Source: Anisodus tanguticus (lineage: Eukaryota; Streptophyta; Magnoliopsida; Solanales; Solanaceae). Taken from it: 64,000 nt of DNA. A program made the translations under genes and the position numbers. This document shows positions 44,851-55,889 of this stretch, piece by piece. How positions within the stretch are numbered: the first letter of the stretch is position 1; the number at the start of each line of letters is the position of its first letter. The notes beneath the pieces were generated by a model, which had not been told where the DNA came from, made no database searches, and saw only the letters and a list, made by a program, of their open reading frames with translations. Location: positions 25,072,501 to 25,136,500 of the forward strand of contig CM067539.1 in assembly GCA_034509755.1 (NCBI GenBank), read 5' to 3'.

Positions 44851-45378
44851 GTATACAAAGTGATTTACTTGTCTAAGCCAAATAATAGTATATGACATAC
44901 TTAACATTATAAATTAGTGAACTTGTAATTATGGAGTAACAACATATGATGAGAATTACCAAAATATATAAAAATAAACAACAAACGACATAAAGTGTTC
45001 ATGGAATGTCCCATATTGAGTCGTTAGGTTCTATGAGACTTCAACCCGTGAGACTTGTAACTTGTGAGGCGTTCAAATGTTGCATCGACCATTGCTGAGT
45101 CCCAAATTCTCTATTTAAAATATTGAGTATTGGCTATATACAATCTTATAAGATTTGAACAGTTTTTCAATGAGTTAATTTCATAGAAGTCACTCAATTT
45201 GATCTTGATAACACAAATGTCAATGAGCTATTTATTTATAACTGTAGGAGACGTGAGGACAAACTGTCAGTTGATATAATATTACTTCTATTATATAGAC
45301 AAAGTTGAGTAACTCTTTTGTTAAAAAAATTATTTAGTGACTTTTACATAATACTTAGGGAAAGTGAGTAACTTTTTC

Positions 45379-45486
45379 GGGTTCAAGCCAACATTATGAA
45401 AAAAATTATGTTATGGAGCATTTACCTTACGCGACGTAAATTTAAATTAGTTGGGGCCTATGTTGCGGGTATGGAAAATAAAAACA
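45379..45486 (+). mobile_element. 5'-truncated SINE of the same type
   Basis: Flanked by AGTAACTTTTTC at 45367-45378 and 45487-45498. It begins at box B (GGGTTCAAGCC) and ends in an A-rich tail; it shares the GGAGCA...TTACGCGACG...TTGGGGCC order with 44740-44820. The missing 5' half is typical of incomplete reverse transcription. Confidence 0.75.
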
Positions 45487-45549
45487 AGTAACTTTTTCAT
45501 CATAAAAATTAGATTATTGGATTTAATGCAATAAAGTAAAAGTTAAGTA

Positions 45550-45826
45550 CTTCCTCTGTCTCAAATTATTTATCGTGGTTACTAAAAATAGTTGTCTCAA
45601 ATTATTTGTCGTTCATTTAGAAGTTTAAGGTATAATTAATTATTTTTTCTCCATTTTATCATTTGTCATTAATGAAGATGACACATAAATAGAGTAAATA
45701 TTTAGTGGAAAGAGATTATAACTTAGACATAAATAAAGGTGAAGTATGTCAAATATCCCTCCTAATTAATATTTTTTAATGAGCGTGTAAATCAAAAAAG
45801 CGACAAATAATTTGAGATTGAGGGAG
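45550..45826. mobile_element. Stowaway-type MITE (277 bp)
   Basis: The ends CTTCCTCTGTCTCAAATTAT and complement CTCCCTCAATCTCAAATTAT are flanked by TA (45548-45549 and 45827-45828). It ends 6 bp before the target duplication of the adjacent MULE. Confidence 0.85.
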
Positions 45827-46945
45827 TAGCGATATTAAAATGTGAAAATTTCATAAATGACTATAGTTTAAGATTTTTTTTCCGCCTAGCTATAGTTTCA
45901 CTAATTACAATGTGTAGCTAATTTTATGTTGATATAGGGACTGTATTTCCGTTGTATTCATAAATTTGTCTCGCTGTATTCATGAATACGACGAGTAAAA
46001 TCTGTTGAAATCGTGGGGTGGGATCCGTTAAACATGGCAAATAAAATAAATTGTTCCTCAAATCACGCTGAACGTATTTGCTTTCATATTTTCACACGGC
46101 TCTTTACTCTTCCATATGTTCAATTTAAAATTCAAATTTTCATCTTCATCATCATCAATACAGAGCACTTCAATACCGAATTTAAATTCAATTATGAAAT
46201 TTTCACTATAGCAAACTTATGTATTGAACTTTTCTCAATATCATTCACGATTCGTGTGCGTTGCTCGATATCCAATTTTGTTTTGTTCGTACGAGTTGCT
46301 ACCAAATTCCTTCATGTTAAAGGATATCGAAATGTTGATTTTTTTTTCTCGTATCAAAATATATACAGGATTACGAACATAGATACCATATTTTTCAGGT
46401 ATAAAACTTTGAATTCAATTGATGTTCATGTTAATTTTGTCAAATAATAGTTCAATTGATTTAATTTTATTGTGATTTTGATATTTCTAATTTACAGTAT
46501 TGAATTCAAATATGTCGAACATAACGACGTTAATTCAACATTAAGGTAGTTGGAATGATCAGAATTGTTTTGTGAATTACACATCGATGTAATTATTTGA
46601 ATACACTTGTATAATTATAAACATACTTGTATACGTCTGTATAAGTATTATACATTCGTAACTATGTTGAATACAATTGTACATAAAAAAAATACTATAT
46701 TTGTATATGTATATATGAATTTTGTACTTTTATATTTATTGAATACATATATATTCTGTGAAATCATTTTGAGTATTTAAATGATTAATTATGAATACAT
46801 TCTTACATTACCTGGAGATTTCTTATAAATACACATTATACTTAACTAGAAATTATTTTCTCATGATTAGGTAATATCATCAACAGAGTACGTGTACACA
46901 GTAATTGATGTGTGACGGTGTTTCATTGTATGTATTGAAAATAAA

Positions 46946-47300
46946 ACTTGTAGCTGTAAAATACTTCAAATGGAAGAGATGCCATGCCCACATGCTTGGA
47001 CAGTTCTTAAAAGCAAAAATAGAACTACTGCTTATACTTATACAAATCAGAAACTGTGATGAATACTTATGATGTCCTGGTGTATCCTCTCTTCAGATCC
47101 GCGTGAATGGAAAATACCTATACATATCTGAAGAGGAAGTTTTGCCACCAAGATACAAGAGACCTCCAGGAAGGCCAAAGAAGAAGTGTGATAAGCCTTT
47201 ATCTGAATTGCTACATGGTAAACAAAAAAATTCGTGTAGTACATGTGGACTTACTGAACACAATAGGCGTTCTTGCAGGAGTGAACCTCGAAGAAAGTAG
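46946..47300 (+). pseudogene. MULE transposase C terminus (SWIM finger, CCHC)
   Basis: 46946-47059 reads TCSCKILQMEEMPCPHAWTV then LKSKN, a SWIM zinc finger (C-x-C...C-x-H). After stops and shifts (DPREWKIPI near 47095), frame 47103-47300 reads EEEVLPPRYKRPPGRPKKKC and the zinc knuckle CSTCGLTEHNRRSC. This order of SWIM, PPGRPKK and CCHC is the standard end of plant MuDR transposases. The catalytic DDE part is absent. Confidence 0.85.
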
Positions 47301-47914
47301 TTTAGATTTTTTATGTAGTTAATAATGGATGAATACTTTTTGTATTGGACCAAGTCGCTTACCAAATGACATGAATGTTTTCTGATTCTGTTCTTGTATG
47401 TCAGTTTGTATTGAGTAAGGCAATTTTATATGAATATCATATTGAATATGTTGGAGTATTTTGCTGGATGTACATTTATGATTTATTTGGTGATGTATTG
47501 CAACATAGAAATTGTATGATTTAATATTATAGTGAGTGATTTTTTCTTAGTTGTATGTTGCTGAATGTAATCAATTATGTTGAAAATTCTATGTTGCAAT
47601 GTATTGTATTGATTGTATTAAAAAAATGAATACAATACAACAAGAATGCATATGCAGGTTATATCCTGACTATAACATCCAAGTAGTGAATACAATACAT
47701 ACTGAATGCATTCAGTTAATGAATTTTTTTTTAATACAGTTACTATATAATGATTGTATTCATTGTTTTATGTGTTCATATAAATTACAACCTGAATATA
47801 TTGAAAAATATTGATTAGATACAAGCTAAACATCATGTAATTATAATATAAAATGATGACATTCAAATAGTGAATACATTAAAGACTGAATACATTCAGG
47901 TTATGAATACTATC

Positions 47915-49709
47915 TGTAACATCTCGTACTTTCGGTTACGGTTTAAATCGCTAAGCGTATGTAAAATCGCTAGGCGTGTGTAAATAGACCCGAGCGTTGG
48001 AAAACTTTATGTTATATTTACTTATGCTAATAAAGAGATTAGTATATAAAAAAATTAAACCCCGAAATAATTTTGGACGTAACAAGTGTGACGACGGGGA
48101 TCGAAAATAAATTTGGTGTGTGCATAAAGAAGTTATGGACCAGTATCATATCACACAAATTATGACATTGAGGATATGAAGGTTTTATAAATCACCAAAA
48201 TTTAAGTGAATTGGGATCACAGAATTAATTATGTGTGTGATTGATAAATTATGTAAAGGCAATGTGGATTCATTTGTAATGCTCCACCGTCAAGACAGAG
48301 TTAGGTGGAAGACATAATGATGATGAATCATTAATGAGCTAAGTTATCATTCTATTTAGTAATCAAAGGCTAAAGAATTAGCCCCTCATTCTCGTTCATT
48401 TTGGAGAGCTTTGGGTACAGTACCCTTTGCTAAATTTAAGTCCCAACTTATAGAAATGGGTAGAAGCAATTGGTAGTTAGCATTTTATTTTTTGGTTTGG
48501 AGAAAATATTACAGCAAGCAAAAGGATTAAAGGGGTTGGTTCCGTTATTATCGAGGTATGTTAAGGTAAATTATTTCTTTCTTTTGGCATATTCCATGAA
48601 ACGAAATATAACTGTGATATTGCTCCATAATTTGTTCTACTCGTAATAGTTAAGAATATTCATGTTATTAATTTCTATGTTAAAAGCATGTCTAAATATG
48701 TTCCTAAGTCCTTATTAAGGCATACTGAAAAAATGTTAATATTTACGGCGTTAACCGAAGGTACAAGAAAATTATGTCATTCAGGATATTTTATTGTGAT
48801 TCATGCATTTTCATTTGCATTTCATTCATGTTTTACCCAAGACCGTATATTGGGGACGGGAAACGGGAAATGCAGACCACCTGATCAGCTGGGATATGAT
48901 AAATGATAAAGCATATGTGGCTAGCCTGTGTGGCTTAATAAAGGAAGATGCCTGATTAAGGGTATATATATATATATATGTTGTGGGGAGGAAGATGCCC
49001 TTGTGTTGCCAGTATATATGTATTTACCGCATTATGCATGACATTTAGACATATTATGCCCACAGAGATCGACATGAAATGATGCCCACAGAGGCTGTTA
49101 TGGTAAGGAAGATGCCCAATGGGGACGATGTATATGTATACCGCATTGTGCATGACATTTAGGCATATGCATTAGGACCCTCAGAGATATGTACTATTGG
49201 TCGGTTGTTCCTATTTCAGTTGTTGTTATATCTCTGTTATGCTATTATTCTTGCCTGACATACTCAGTACATCAGTCGTACTGACGTCCCTTTTGTTGGG
49301 GGACGCTGCGTTTCATGCCAGCAGGTTCACATAGGCGAGGTGACGGTTCACGTTAGTTGATTGCGAATCCAGCGGATTTTTGGAGCACTCCCCTTGTTCG
49401 AAGTGTTGGTCTAATTTTGGGTACGGTACATTTTTGCTTGTATATATGGGTATGGCGGGGCCCTGTCCCGACCTTTAACGTTGCTACTCTTAGAGGCTTG
49501 TAGACATGTGTCATGTGGATAGTGGTCTTGTATAGCCTTATCGGCCTTGGTATGAGTATGTATATATATAAGATGGGTACCTGATTTTTCATAATTTTCT
49601 TTTGGCTTAGTCCATAATTAACTATGATTAGATATTAAATGTACGAATGGCGGTACCCGGCGGGTGGGATCCGGATGCCCGTCGCGGCCCTCCGATAATG
49701 GTCGTGACA
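47915..49709 (+). repeat. Solo LTR, chromovirus type (1795 bp)
   Basis: It begins TGTAACATCTCGTACTTTCG and ends GATAATGGTCGTGACA, and is flanked by a perfect 5-bp duplication CTATC (47910-47914, 49710-49714). No primer site or internal sequence is present, so it is a solo LTR left by LTR-LTR recombination. It shares only local motifs with the 2.75-kb LTR family: the end GGTCGTGACA, the GGGGCCCTGTCCCG block and the three-hairpin block at 49265-49324. Confidence 0.93.
49265..49324 (+). promoter_or_regulatory. Three-hairpin block in the solo LTR
   Basis: Stems CAGTAC/GTACTG (49265-49270, 49278-49283), CGTCCC/GGGACG (49285-49290, 49300-49305) and CTGC/GCAG (49306-49309, 49321-49324). Same order and spacing as in the other LTR family. 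Confidence 0.6.
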
Positions 49710-50036
49710 CTATCCCTCTGAATACATTGATGTATAATGTCTGTATTCAATATTTTATGTATTCAAGTAAAATACAACCTGAATACCTTGAAAACATTTG
49801 AACTGTATTCATAATATTCTAGATGGATTTTATTTCATCAGAAACATAGTCAAATCTGGAAATAAAATTTTGTGAATACATTATACAAAATGGATTGTAT
49901 TCATAATAAAGTCATCGCAGGGGATATTCAACATAAAAGTATTTCTTTAGTCATGAAAATACGATTGAAAAATATATACTAAAATCATCACAATCTATTT
50001 TGTAATCCATCATATAAATAACTAATTAACTATGAT

Positions 50037-50388
50037 TTATTCAACTTGATCAAAATCTATCTTTAGTCTGACTGGCTTTGGTGGCGCCTCACTATCGCTT
50101 CCTGCTTCCGACTCTATCTTATGCTTAGCCTAATTCCACAAAAATACACGATATCTTGTTCGGAGTAATTCATCATTAAATTATTCTGCTGGAATACCTT
50201 CTCCCAAACTCAAATACTCAGCAAATGCAGCAACATACATCCGGTAATTTCTGCACACAAGAAATTAACTATATTTAAAAACAACTAATGTTGTGCACAT
50301 ATGTAAACATAAAGAATCTGAAACTAACTTACATGCTCGTGGGTCTTTGTTGTGACAAATTGTCAACATACGCCTGATAAATCTGACG
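50037..50388 (-). pseudogene. Ulp1-type protease C terminus captured by the MULE
   Basis: Two minus-strand exons. 50388-50333 reads RQIYQAYVDNLSQQRPTS; an intron 50332-50251 has a GTAAGT donor and a TGTGCAG acceptor. 50250-50037 reads NYRMYVAAFAEYLSLGEGIP, FNDELLRTRYRVFLWN and SEAGSDSEAPPKPVRLKID. Plant MULE-borne Ulp1 proteins have D-C-G-(M/I/V)-Y-V-A-A-F-A-E-Y here; this copy has N-Y-R, so the catalytic cysteine is lost. Two stops follow. Family function: SUMO-type peptidase; this piece is inactive. Confidence 0.75.
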
Positions 50389-51866
50389 TCAAATTTATCA
50401 GATGTTTTTTTATATGTTGGGTGATGAGTCAATGATACATGTTTATCTATCATACTCAATAATGCATTGTATGTCGAACATATTCAAATACAAATGATAC
50501 ATTGTACGATCAAAATTGTTTTGTGATCAGAATTCAAATATTCAAATACAAATGATGCATTTGTATCATTCACTGCTAAAAAATGTATCTATGTTTATCT
50601 ATATACTCAATGATACATTGTATGTATATTCTTAAAATAAATAGTGTATATGATAAAAAGCAGTGTATACATACAATAAATTATATGGTGTATCTAAAAT
50701 ACATTGTATACACTTGTTTAAATTAATCACTATATATTTAAAATACAACGTATTCACTGTTAAAAATATACATACATAAGATACATAAATATAACATTGT
50801 ATTCATGCTACAAAAATTAAAATACAATATTCATACGAAGTTGAAATGATACATGGTATCAAATTGAAGACTAATTACGAAGATACATTGTATTCATTGT
50901 TGACAACTAGTTCAAAGTTATATAATAATGAATACATTGTTTCACCAAAGTGAATGAAACTACAATATATGTGATTTCACCTGCACTGATTTCGAAGGTT
51001 ACTCCGCGGTATCATTTTTAGGCTCGCTGCCCGATGCATCATCATCAATACTTTAGGCTCGCTCACTGAAGCGACATGCACAACTTTTCTCTGCTTCTTT
51101 GTATTTGATAGGGAGGCTTTGAATTTATATGGAGCTTGAACAACCTCCTTTCGCTTGACAAATTTTGCAACGTCCGGGTCATGGCGCATCTTAATAGTAC
51201 TCTCGGCAGATATTTTAGCAATAGAGCCTGTAATTTCGCCATCGTCTTGAGTGATACACAAATCAAATGAAGAAACATTATCGAAATTGGGTATACCTCT
51301 AGTAACTCTGATTAAAACGCAATTCTAAACTTTTTCCGGTAGAAACCCTAACAATGGCGTAAAATTGTGGCTTAAAATCAGAGAAAGTGAAGAAGCTATA
51401 AATGAAATACAATGTAAATAACTAAAAATTACCAATAACCTACCTATTAATGCGCAACAACGATTTAGGATGAATTAATTATGCGAGGTTCGTGCATAAG
51501 GAAAATAGAGGAAAAATAGGAGAAGATTGATAGAGAATGAGAGAGAAAGTGGTTCAAAAATTGCTGAATGGAGAGCGTCGTACCTTATGGCTTAGTAAGT
51601 TTTTTTTTTACCCTTTTCTATTTTAATAGTTATTAAATATAATTAACATATAACTTTTAGCTATAAAATATAAATAAAATAAACTATAGTTATTAAATAT
51701 AATTATATACTAGTAGTTAGTCATGGCAGGTAAATATTCCTATTAAAATACCTATTCTTCTAAGTGAAGGCAATGAACTACAATAAGGCAAGTTAACGGG
51801 CTTTGAAAGCAAATAAGCATTAATACCCTAGCGCACCGAAAACAAAAAATAGAAAAAAACCCTATG

Positions 51867-51876
51867 TATATAAATA
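51867..51876 (+). promoter_or_regulatory. TATA box of the 93-residue-protein gene
   Basis: TATATAAATA, 147 bp before the ATG. Expected transcription start is near 51900, just ahead of the CT/CA microsatellite in the leader. Confidence 0.6.
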
Positions 51877-51918
51877 AATCCCTCACGCCTCTCCACATTC
51901 CCCTCAAGCAAACAAAAG

Positions 51919-51920
<2 letters not shown>

Positions 51921-51976
<56 letters not shown>

Positions 51977-51977
51977 A
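51921..51977 (+). repeat. (CT)n(CA)n microsatellite in the 5' leader
   Basis: About 16 CT repeats followed by about 13 CA repeats, between the TATA box and the start codon. Such pyrimidine-rich leaders are common in plant genes and length-variable. Confidence 0.9.
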
Positions 51978-52013
51978 ATTTTATGGGCTCCCACATTTGA
52001 GACATAGAGAGAG

Positions 52014-52295
52014 ATGAGTAAGTACGTGGAGTTGTTGGATACGGGAGCGAGAATTGTGGCGAGATTTAATTCTCACTGTCCTCAAACTTCGCGTATGTAT
52101 TACCATCCTCCTAGCAAGCACGATGAAGATCATCACCAAACCGATTTCCACCACTTCCAATTCTTTGCCGGCGGCGGTAACAACCACCAGATTGGTGTTT
52201 CCAGCAGTGAAGATGTGTCTGGTGTTAGATTTGGGGGCGTTGTCTCCAAGACAGGGATTGATATCACTGATTTCATTCTTTATACTGTAGTTTAA
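52014..52295 (+). CDS. Small uncharacterised plant protein (93 aa)
   Basis: A single intronless frame starting MSKYVELLDTGARIVARF and continuing with SHCPQTSRMYYHPP at residues 20-33. It has a His/Asp-rich middle (HDEDHHQTDFHHFQ), a Gly/Asn linker and the C terminus GIDITDFILYTVV. The N-terminal pattern YVE-L-D-G-RI-ARF-SHCPQT-R-YYHPP recalls a family of short uncharacterised plant proteins (recollection, not checked). No signal peptide or membrane segment is seen. A TATA box and CT-rich leader lie upstream; -3 of the ATG is G. The frame is intact and unlike the surrounding repeats, so it is probably an expressed host gene. Function unknown. Confidence 0.65.
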   Translation: MSKYVELLDTGARIVARFNSHCPQTSRMYYHPPSKHDEDHHQTDFHHFQFFAGGGNNHQIGVSSSEDVSGVRFGGVVSKTGIDITDFILYTVV

Positions 52296-53460
52296 CTAGT
52301 ACTCCATATCACTATTTTTGAATACTCTCTTCGATTGTTTTGATGTGTCTCCTAAAGAAGAGTTGAAGTCTATTTACTTTGTTAATGTTCTTTTGTGTTT
52401 CAGAGAATTTGATCTGGCATTAGCAGGTCCAACTTGTGAGATTTGGTTTATAGGTAGTTGTTTACTAATGATGTTATTTTAATTATAATACCTTACAAAA
52501 AGTAACATTCTAACAATGACTTATGCAAACTTCACTTCTAAAAATCCTAACTTGGTTGTGGTCTGAAAGTTAGATAAAGAATTTATGTTAAGCTAAAGTA
52601 TGACCAAAATCATTGTAGGTACTAACTAAATTAAAATATTCTTTTGATGTACTTTTATCTCTTCTTTAGAGCAAAGTATAAAATAAAGTGAACACCCTTT
52701 TTTATATTGTTAAAGGTATTTAGAAGATTAGAATTCTCATTGGGTTGAGCTCGTCGCACGTAGATTGACTGGTGTGGGTTATCTCTTCGGTATGGTTTGT
52801 GAGCTATTGCACATGAGCGGAGTTTATTCTATCCACACTCAAAGAATAGCGATTGCGGTTTAATGTTATAGACCGCTGATCGTAGAATAGTCTTTGTAGA
52901 ATAGTCTTTGTTGCAATTGTAGAACCATTGGCCATTGATTCTTCCTCGCAAACTTTTCATCCCCACATCTCTCATAGTCCAGATGGGAGAGGCGACCAAA
53001 GGAAGCTTGTTTACCTTCTCTCCTCCGTTACAACATAGGTCGTTTCAATCCCAGATGAAAATATTCCGTTCACTTGTCGTCATATCCTTAGAAGTGTGAT
53101 TTTATAGGATTTGATATGATATAAAAAAGATGATATTAGATATTTTTACTATATTCTAAACATTTTCTTAAAATTCTTTAAACTTATCAAATTAAACATG
53201 ACCACAAAAGAATTATGGAGAGCGACTGAGCGTTATAACTTCTTTCCCTTAATGGCTAGCGTAAAGTTACAGCAGCATTATTATCCTCTTTATTTGGGCG
53301 GTGATGAAGTTTTTAGGCGTCTACCCACCTATTGTTCCCATATGTTTTTCTTTTGATTCTTTCGTTTGTTATTTTTGTGCTTTCACAAAACGCTAATTTG
53401 AGAGGCTTAAGTAGAATAAATACATTCCAATTAGTGTTTATATAAGACAAAATACAAACG
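52296..53460. other. 3' flank of the small gene; SINE-like fragment
   Basis: No further gene. At about 52735-52880 the blocks GAGCTCGTCGCACGTAGATT, GGTTTGTGAGCTATTGCACA and GAGCGGAGTTTATTC resemble, from memory, the degraded 3' part of a Solanaceae SINE family; no target duplication was found. The rest is AT-rich intergenic DNA. Confidence 0.4.
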
Positions 53461-53713
53461 GAGTTACTTTATAAACCAAATTTTGAATTTTAATTCAAAA
53501 ATATATATTTTGTTGGGCGAATGTTGTAAAAATGATTCAAATTCAAGCCCAAAAACAATTTCACAATTATAACACTTATCAAATAAAGGTATTTTTGTTA
53601 TAACATTTATAAAAAATTTAAGAAATATTTTTCCCGTCCAAGGCTTTTTATTTCTCACTTCATTAAAATGAAGTACAACTTTCACCCACAAGGAAATGAG
53701 ATCTCTTGTCCCA

Positions 53714-53884
53714 TTACAATTTGAACAGAATAAAATGATATTTTCAGATCTTTTATTTGTAAAAAAATGAAGATCTTTTGTAAAAAGATCATACACTTTT
53801 TCCCTTACAATTTGAATAGAATAAAATGATATTTTCAGATCTTTTATTAATAAAAAAAATGAAGATCTCTTGTAAAAAGGTCAT
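53714..53884. repeat. Direct duplication, 91-bp period
   Basis: TTACAATTTGAA(C/T)AGAATAA and what follows, through to AAAA(A/G)(A/G)TCAT, occurs at 53714-53792 and again at 53805-53884 with a few substitutions. Noncoding; the long minus frame over it (53464-53796) is AT-rich and not protein-like. Confidence 0.8.
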
Positions 53885-53929
53885 AAATTAAAAAAGTTTG
53901 TAGCCTAAAACCCCGTTTCTTCCCTTTTA

Positions 53930-54608
53930 GGGGTCGTTTGGTTGGAAATAAGTTATCCCAGGATAATTAATTCTGGAATAAGTTATCCTGTGATTAGTTA
54001 TTCCACCCTCCCACGGGGATAAGATAACACTACAATCCCAGAATAACTAATCCTGAGATTAGTTATACCATGATTTTATTCAACCAAACATGGGATAAGC
54101 TAGGGTGGCAAATGGGCGGGTTGAGTTGAATTTGGGCTGGTCAAAATGGGTTGAGTTGATAAATGGGCGGGTCAAATGTTACTTGGAATGAAATGGATTG
54201 GGTTGAAATAGGCTAACAAGCGGGTCAAAATCCAACCCGCTCAATTCTTATTAAGCTTTAATTGCCTTATTTATTTTTTTAATAATTTTTTAGTACCTGG
54301 TAAATTATTATTTTCCCTTATTATGGCTATATATAACATATCAAATAAAAAACTAATCTTTTTGAACATATTTTGATAGATTTCTTATGGATTAATTTAG
54401 GCTAAATATCAGCCCAAATTTTGATGTGTTGAAATGAGTTGGGCTGAAATGGGTTGAAACTAACAAATGAGTAGGTCAATAACCCGCCCAAACTTGAACG
54501 GGTTGAGTGGATTATGATTTCATGGATTAAGTTTGCCACCTCTAAAATAAGCACACCTCAAATTTAATTTCAGAATTAATTATCCCTTATCCTTCGTATC
54601 AAACGGCC
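53930..54608. mobile_element. Tourist-like (PIF/Harbinger) MITE, interrupted
   Basis: The left end GGGGTCGTTTGGTTGG and right end complement GGCCGTTTGATACG are flanked by TTA on both sides (53927-53929, 54609-54611). Internal inverted motifs such as AAGTTATCCCAGGATAATTA are typical. It is split by a second MITE at 54101-54544, without which it is about 230 bp. Confidence 0.75.
54101..54544. mobile_element. hAT-like MITE nested in the Tourist-like MITE (444 bp)
   Basis: The ends TAGGGTGGCAAA and complement TAGAGGTGGCAAA are flanked by GGATAAGC (54093-54100) and AAATAAGC (54545-54552), 8 bp with two mismatches. Repeated subterminal motifs GGGTTGA(G) and CAACCCG run in both directions. No coding sequence. 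Confidence 0.75.
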
Positions 54609-54611
54609 TTA

Positions 54612-55570
54612 AGTTTTACTCCAATAACAAATTATTCTTCCCTACATAATTTACCCCGCGCCATTGCTGGCTAGCCCCCCTCAATTACGTAAGCCCCACC
54701 GCTTTTTAAATTTATTTGTTGTAACAATAATAATAATAGTAGTAGAAGGTAGGTGGATACATGACATAAAAATGTTTACAATAATGTGTTCATTTGTTAG
54801 GTGACACAGGTAAAAGTTGAAACGTTCAATAGATGAAATTGATCTACACAAACAAATGATGCAAGTTGCAATTCTAATTTAGGTGCTTGGTACGTAATAT
54901 TTTATAAATTTTTTTATATTTGGTTAGTCAATATAAAAAATTAAACTTCTTAAAAATCAGAAAAATAATTTCTATAGCGAAAGTATGAAAATCAAATTAC
55001 ATAGATGACATTCCACGCTTGTTGTCACCTCACCTTCATACTTCTTTGCTTCCGACAAAAAAACTCTTTATAATTGTGAATTTCTAATTAACACACCTCA
55101 TATGACTTTTTTCAATGTGTTTTTTAATCCCCACCCCAACTCCCGCGCAAGTGTTCGCTTAGATTTTATAGAGATATTTTTAGAAAAATATTTCTTACTT
55201 ACTTGTCCAATACCAAAAACGTAATTAAGAAAATGATTTATTTTCAAGAAAAACATTTCCCTAAATGATATTTTAACCCTTGCCAAAAAAATCCTAAGAA
55301 AATCCAAGGCATTCATTATCTAGTAAATGCTATATTGGACCAAACTTTTTGGTCAAATAATGAAAGGTAGGAAAGCAAGAGAAAGTCAGAGAAATAAATT
55401 AAGAAAGGGTGACCAATGTATATTTAGGAAGAGTCTTGTCAATTGCGTTGACAAAATGCTGCAGGATTTGAGATACAAAAACTAATACTAATATTATTTT
55501 TCTTGAGTTAAATGGATACCTTAAAAGAAAATATATACCGTTTGTGTTTATAACCAGTTCTTGTTTTGGA
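54612..55570. other. Intergenic, no gene seen
   Basis: AT-rich; an ATAATAATAGTAGTAG tract near 54730. No supported gene or repeat boundary. Confidence 0.45.
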
Positions 55571-55889
55571 TAAGGGTGGACGTATATCGGTTTATATCAG
55601 TTTTATATTCGAAAAATATGAACCGAATAAAAATTATATTTTAAAAAAAAAAACCGATATGTTCGGTTTATATCGCCGAACGTATCGAATTATATCATTT
55701 TTTTCTAGTTGGCCGGGTCGGGTCGAATAATTTTTTTTTTATTTGAATTTTCAAAACTGAAATTGGCATTCACCCCTACATTACCACAAAATTTCGACGT
55801 TGAAATGTATTGTATATCGTGAGATCTTGACTAAAGAAAAAGAAAATTAGAAATCGATTTGGGAAAAAAACACAAATTGATTGGGAAAA
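55571..55889. mobile_element. Truncated hAT-like element, same family as 12535-13374
   Basis: It begins TAAGGGTGGACG and carries CCGATATGTTCGGTTTATAT subterminal motifs, then GGCCGGGTCGGGTCG. From about 55740 to 55889 it matches the complement of 13016-13190 closely (AGAAATCGATTTGGG, ACACAAATTGATTGGGAAAA). The second end is missing, so it is a half element. Confidence 0.7.

Larger units (their letters stand above)
45842..51740. mobile_element. Mutator-like element carrying transposase and Ulp1 remnants
   Basis: The ends are GTGAAAATTTCATAAATGAC at the left and the complement GGAATATTTACCTGCCATGA at the right, imperfect inverted repeats sharing the ATTT and ATGACTA blocks. They are flanked by a perfect 9-bp duplication TATTAAAAT (45833-45841, 51741-51749), the hallmark of Mutator insertions. 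Inside are the end of a MURA-type transposase (plus strand) and the end of a Ulp1-type cysteine protease (minus strand), the combination seen in KI-type (Kaonashi) MULEs. A solo LTR (47915-49709) lies between them. Without it the MULE is about 4.1 kb, internally deleted. Confidence 0.85.

Noticed and set aside
46013..46447. 144-codon plus-strand frame
   Set aside because: AT-rich, Phe/Ile/Asn-biased and lies inside the MULE terminal region; no domain, and no splice or promoter support.
53464..53796. 110-codon minus-strand frame
   Set aside because: Overlaps the 91-bp duplication and has low-complexity composition; a chance frame.
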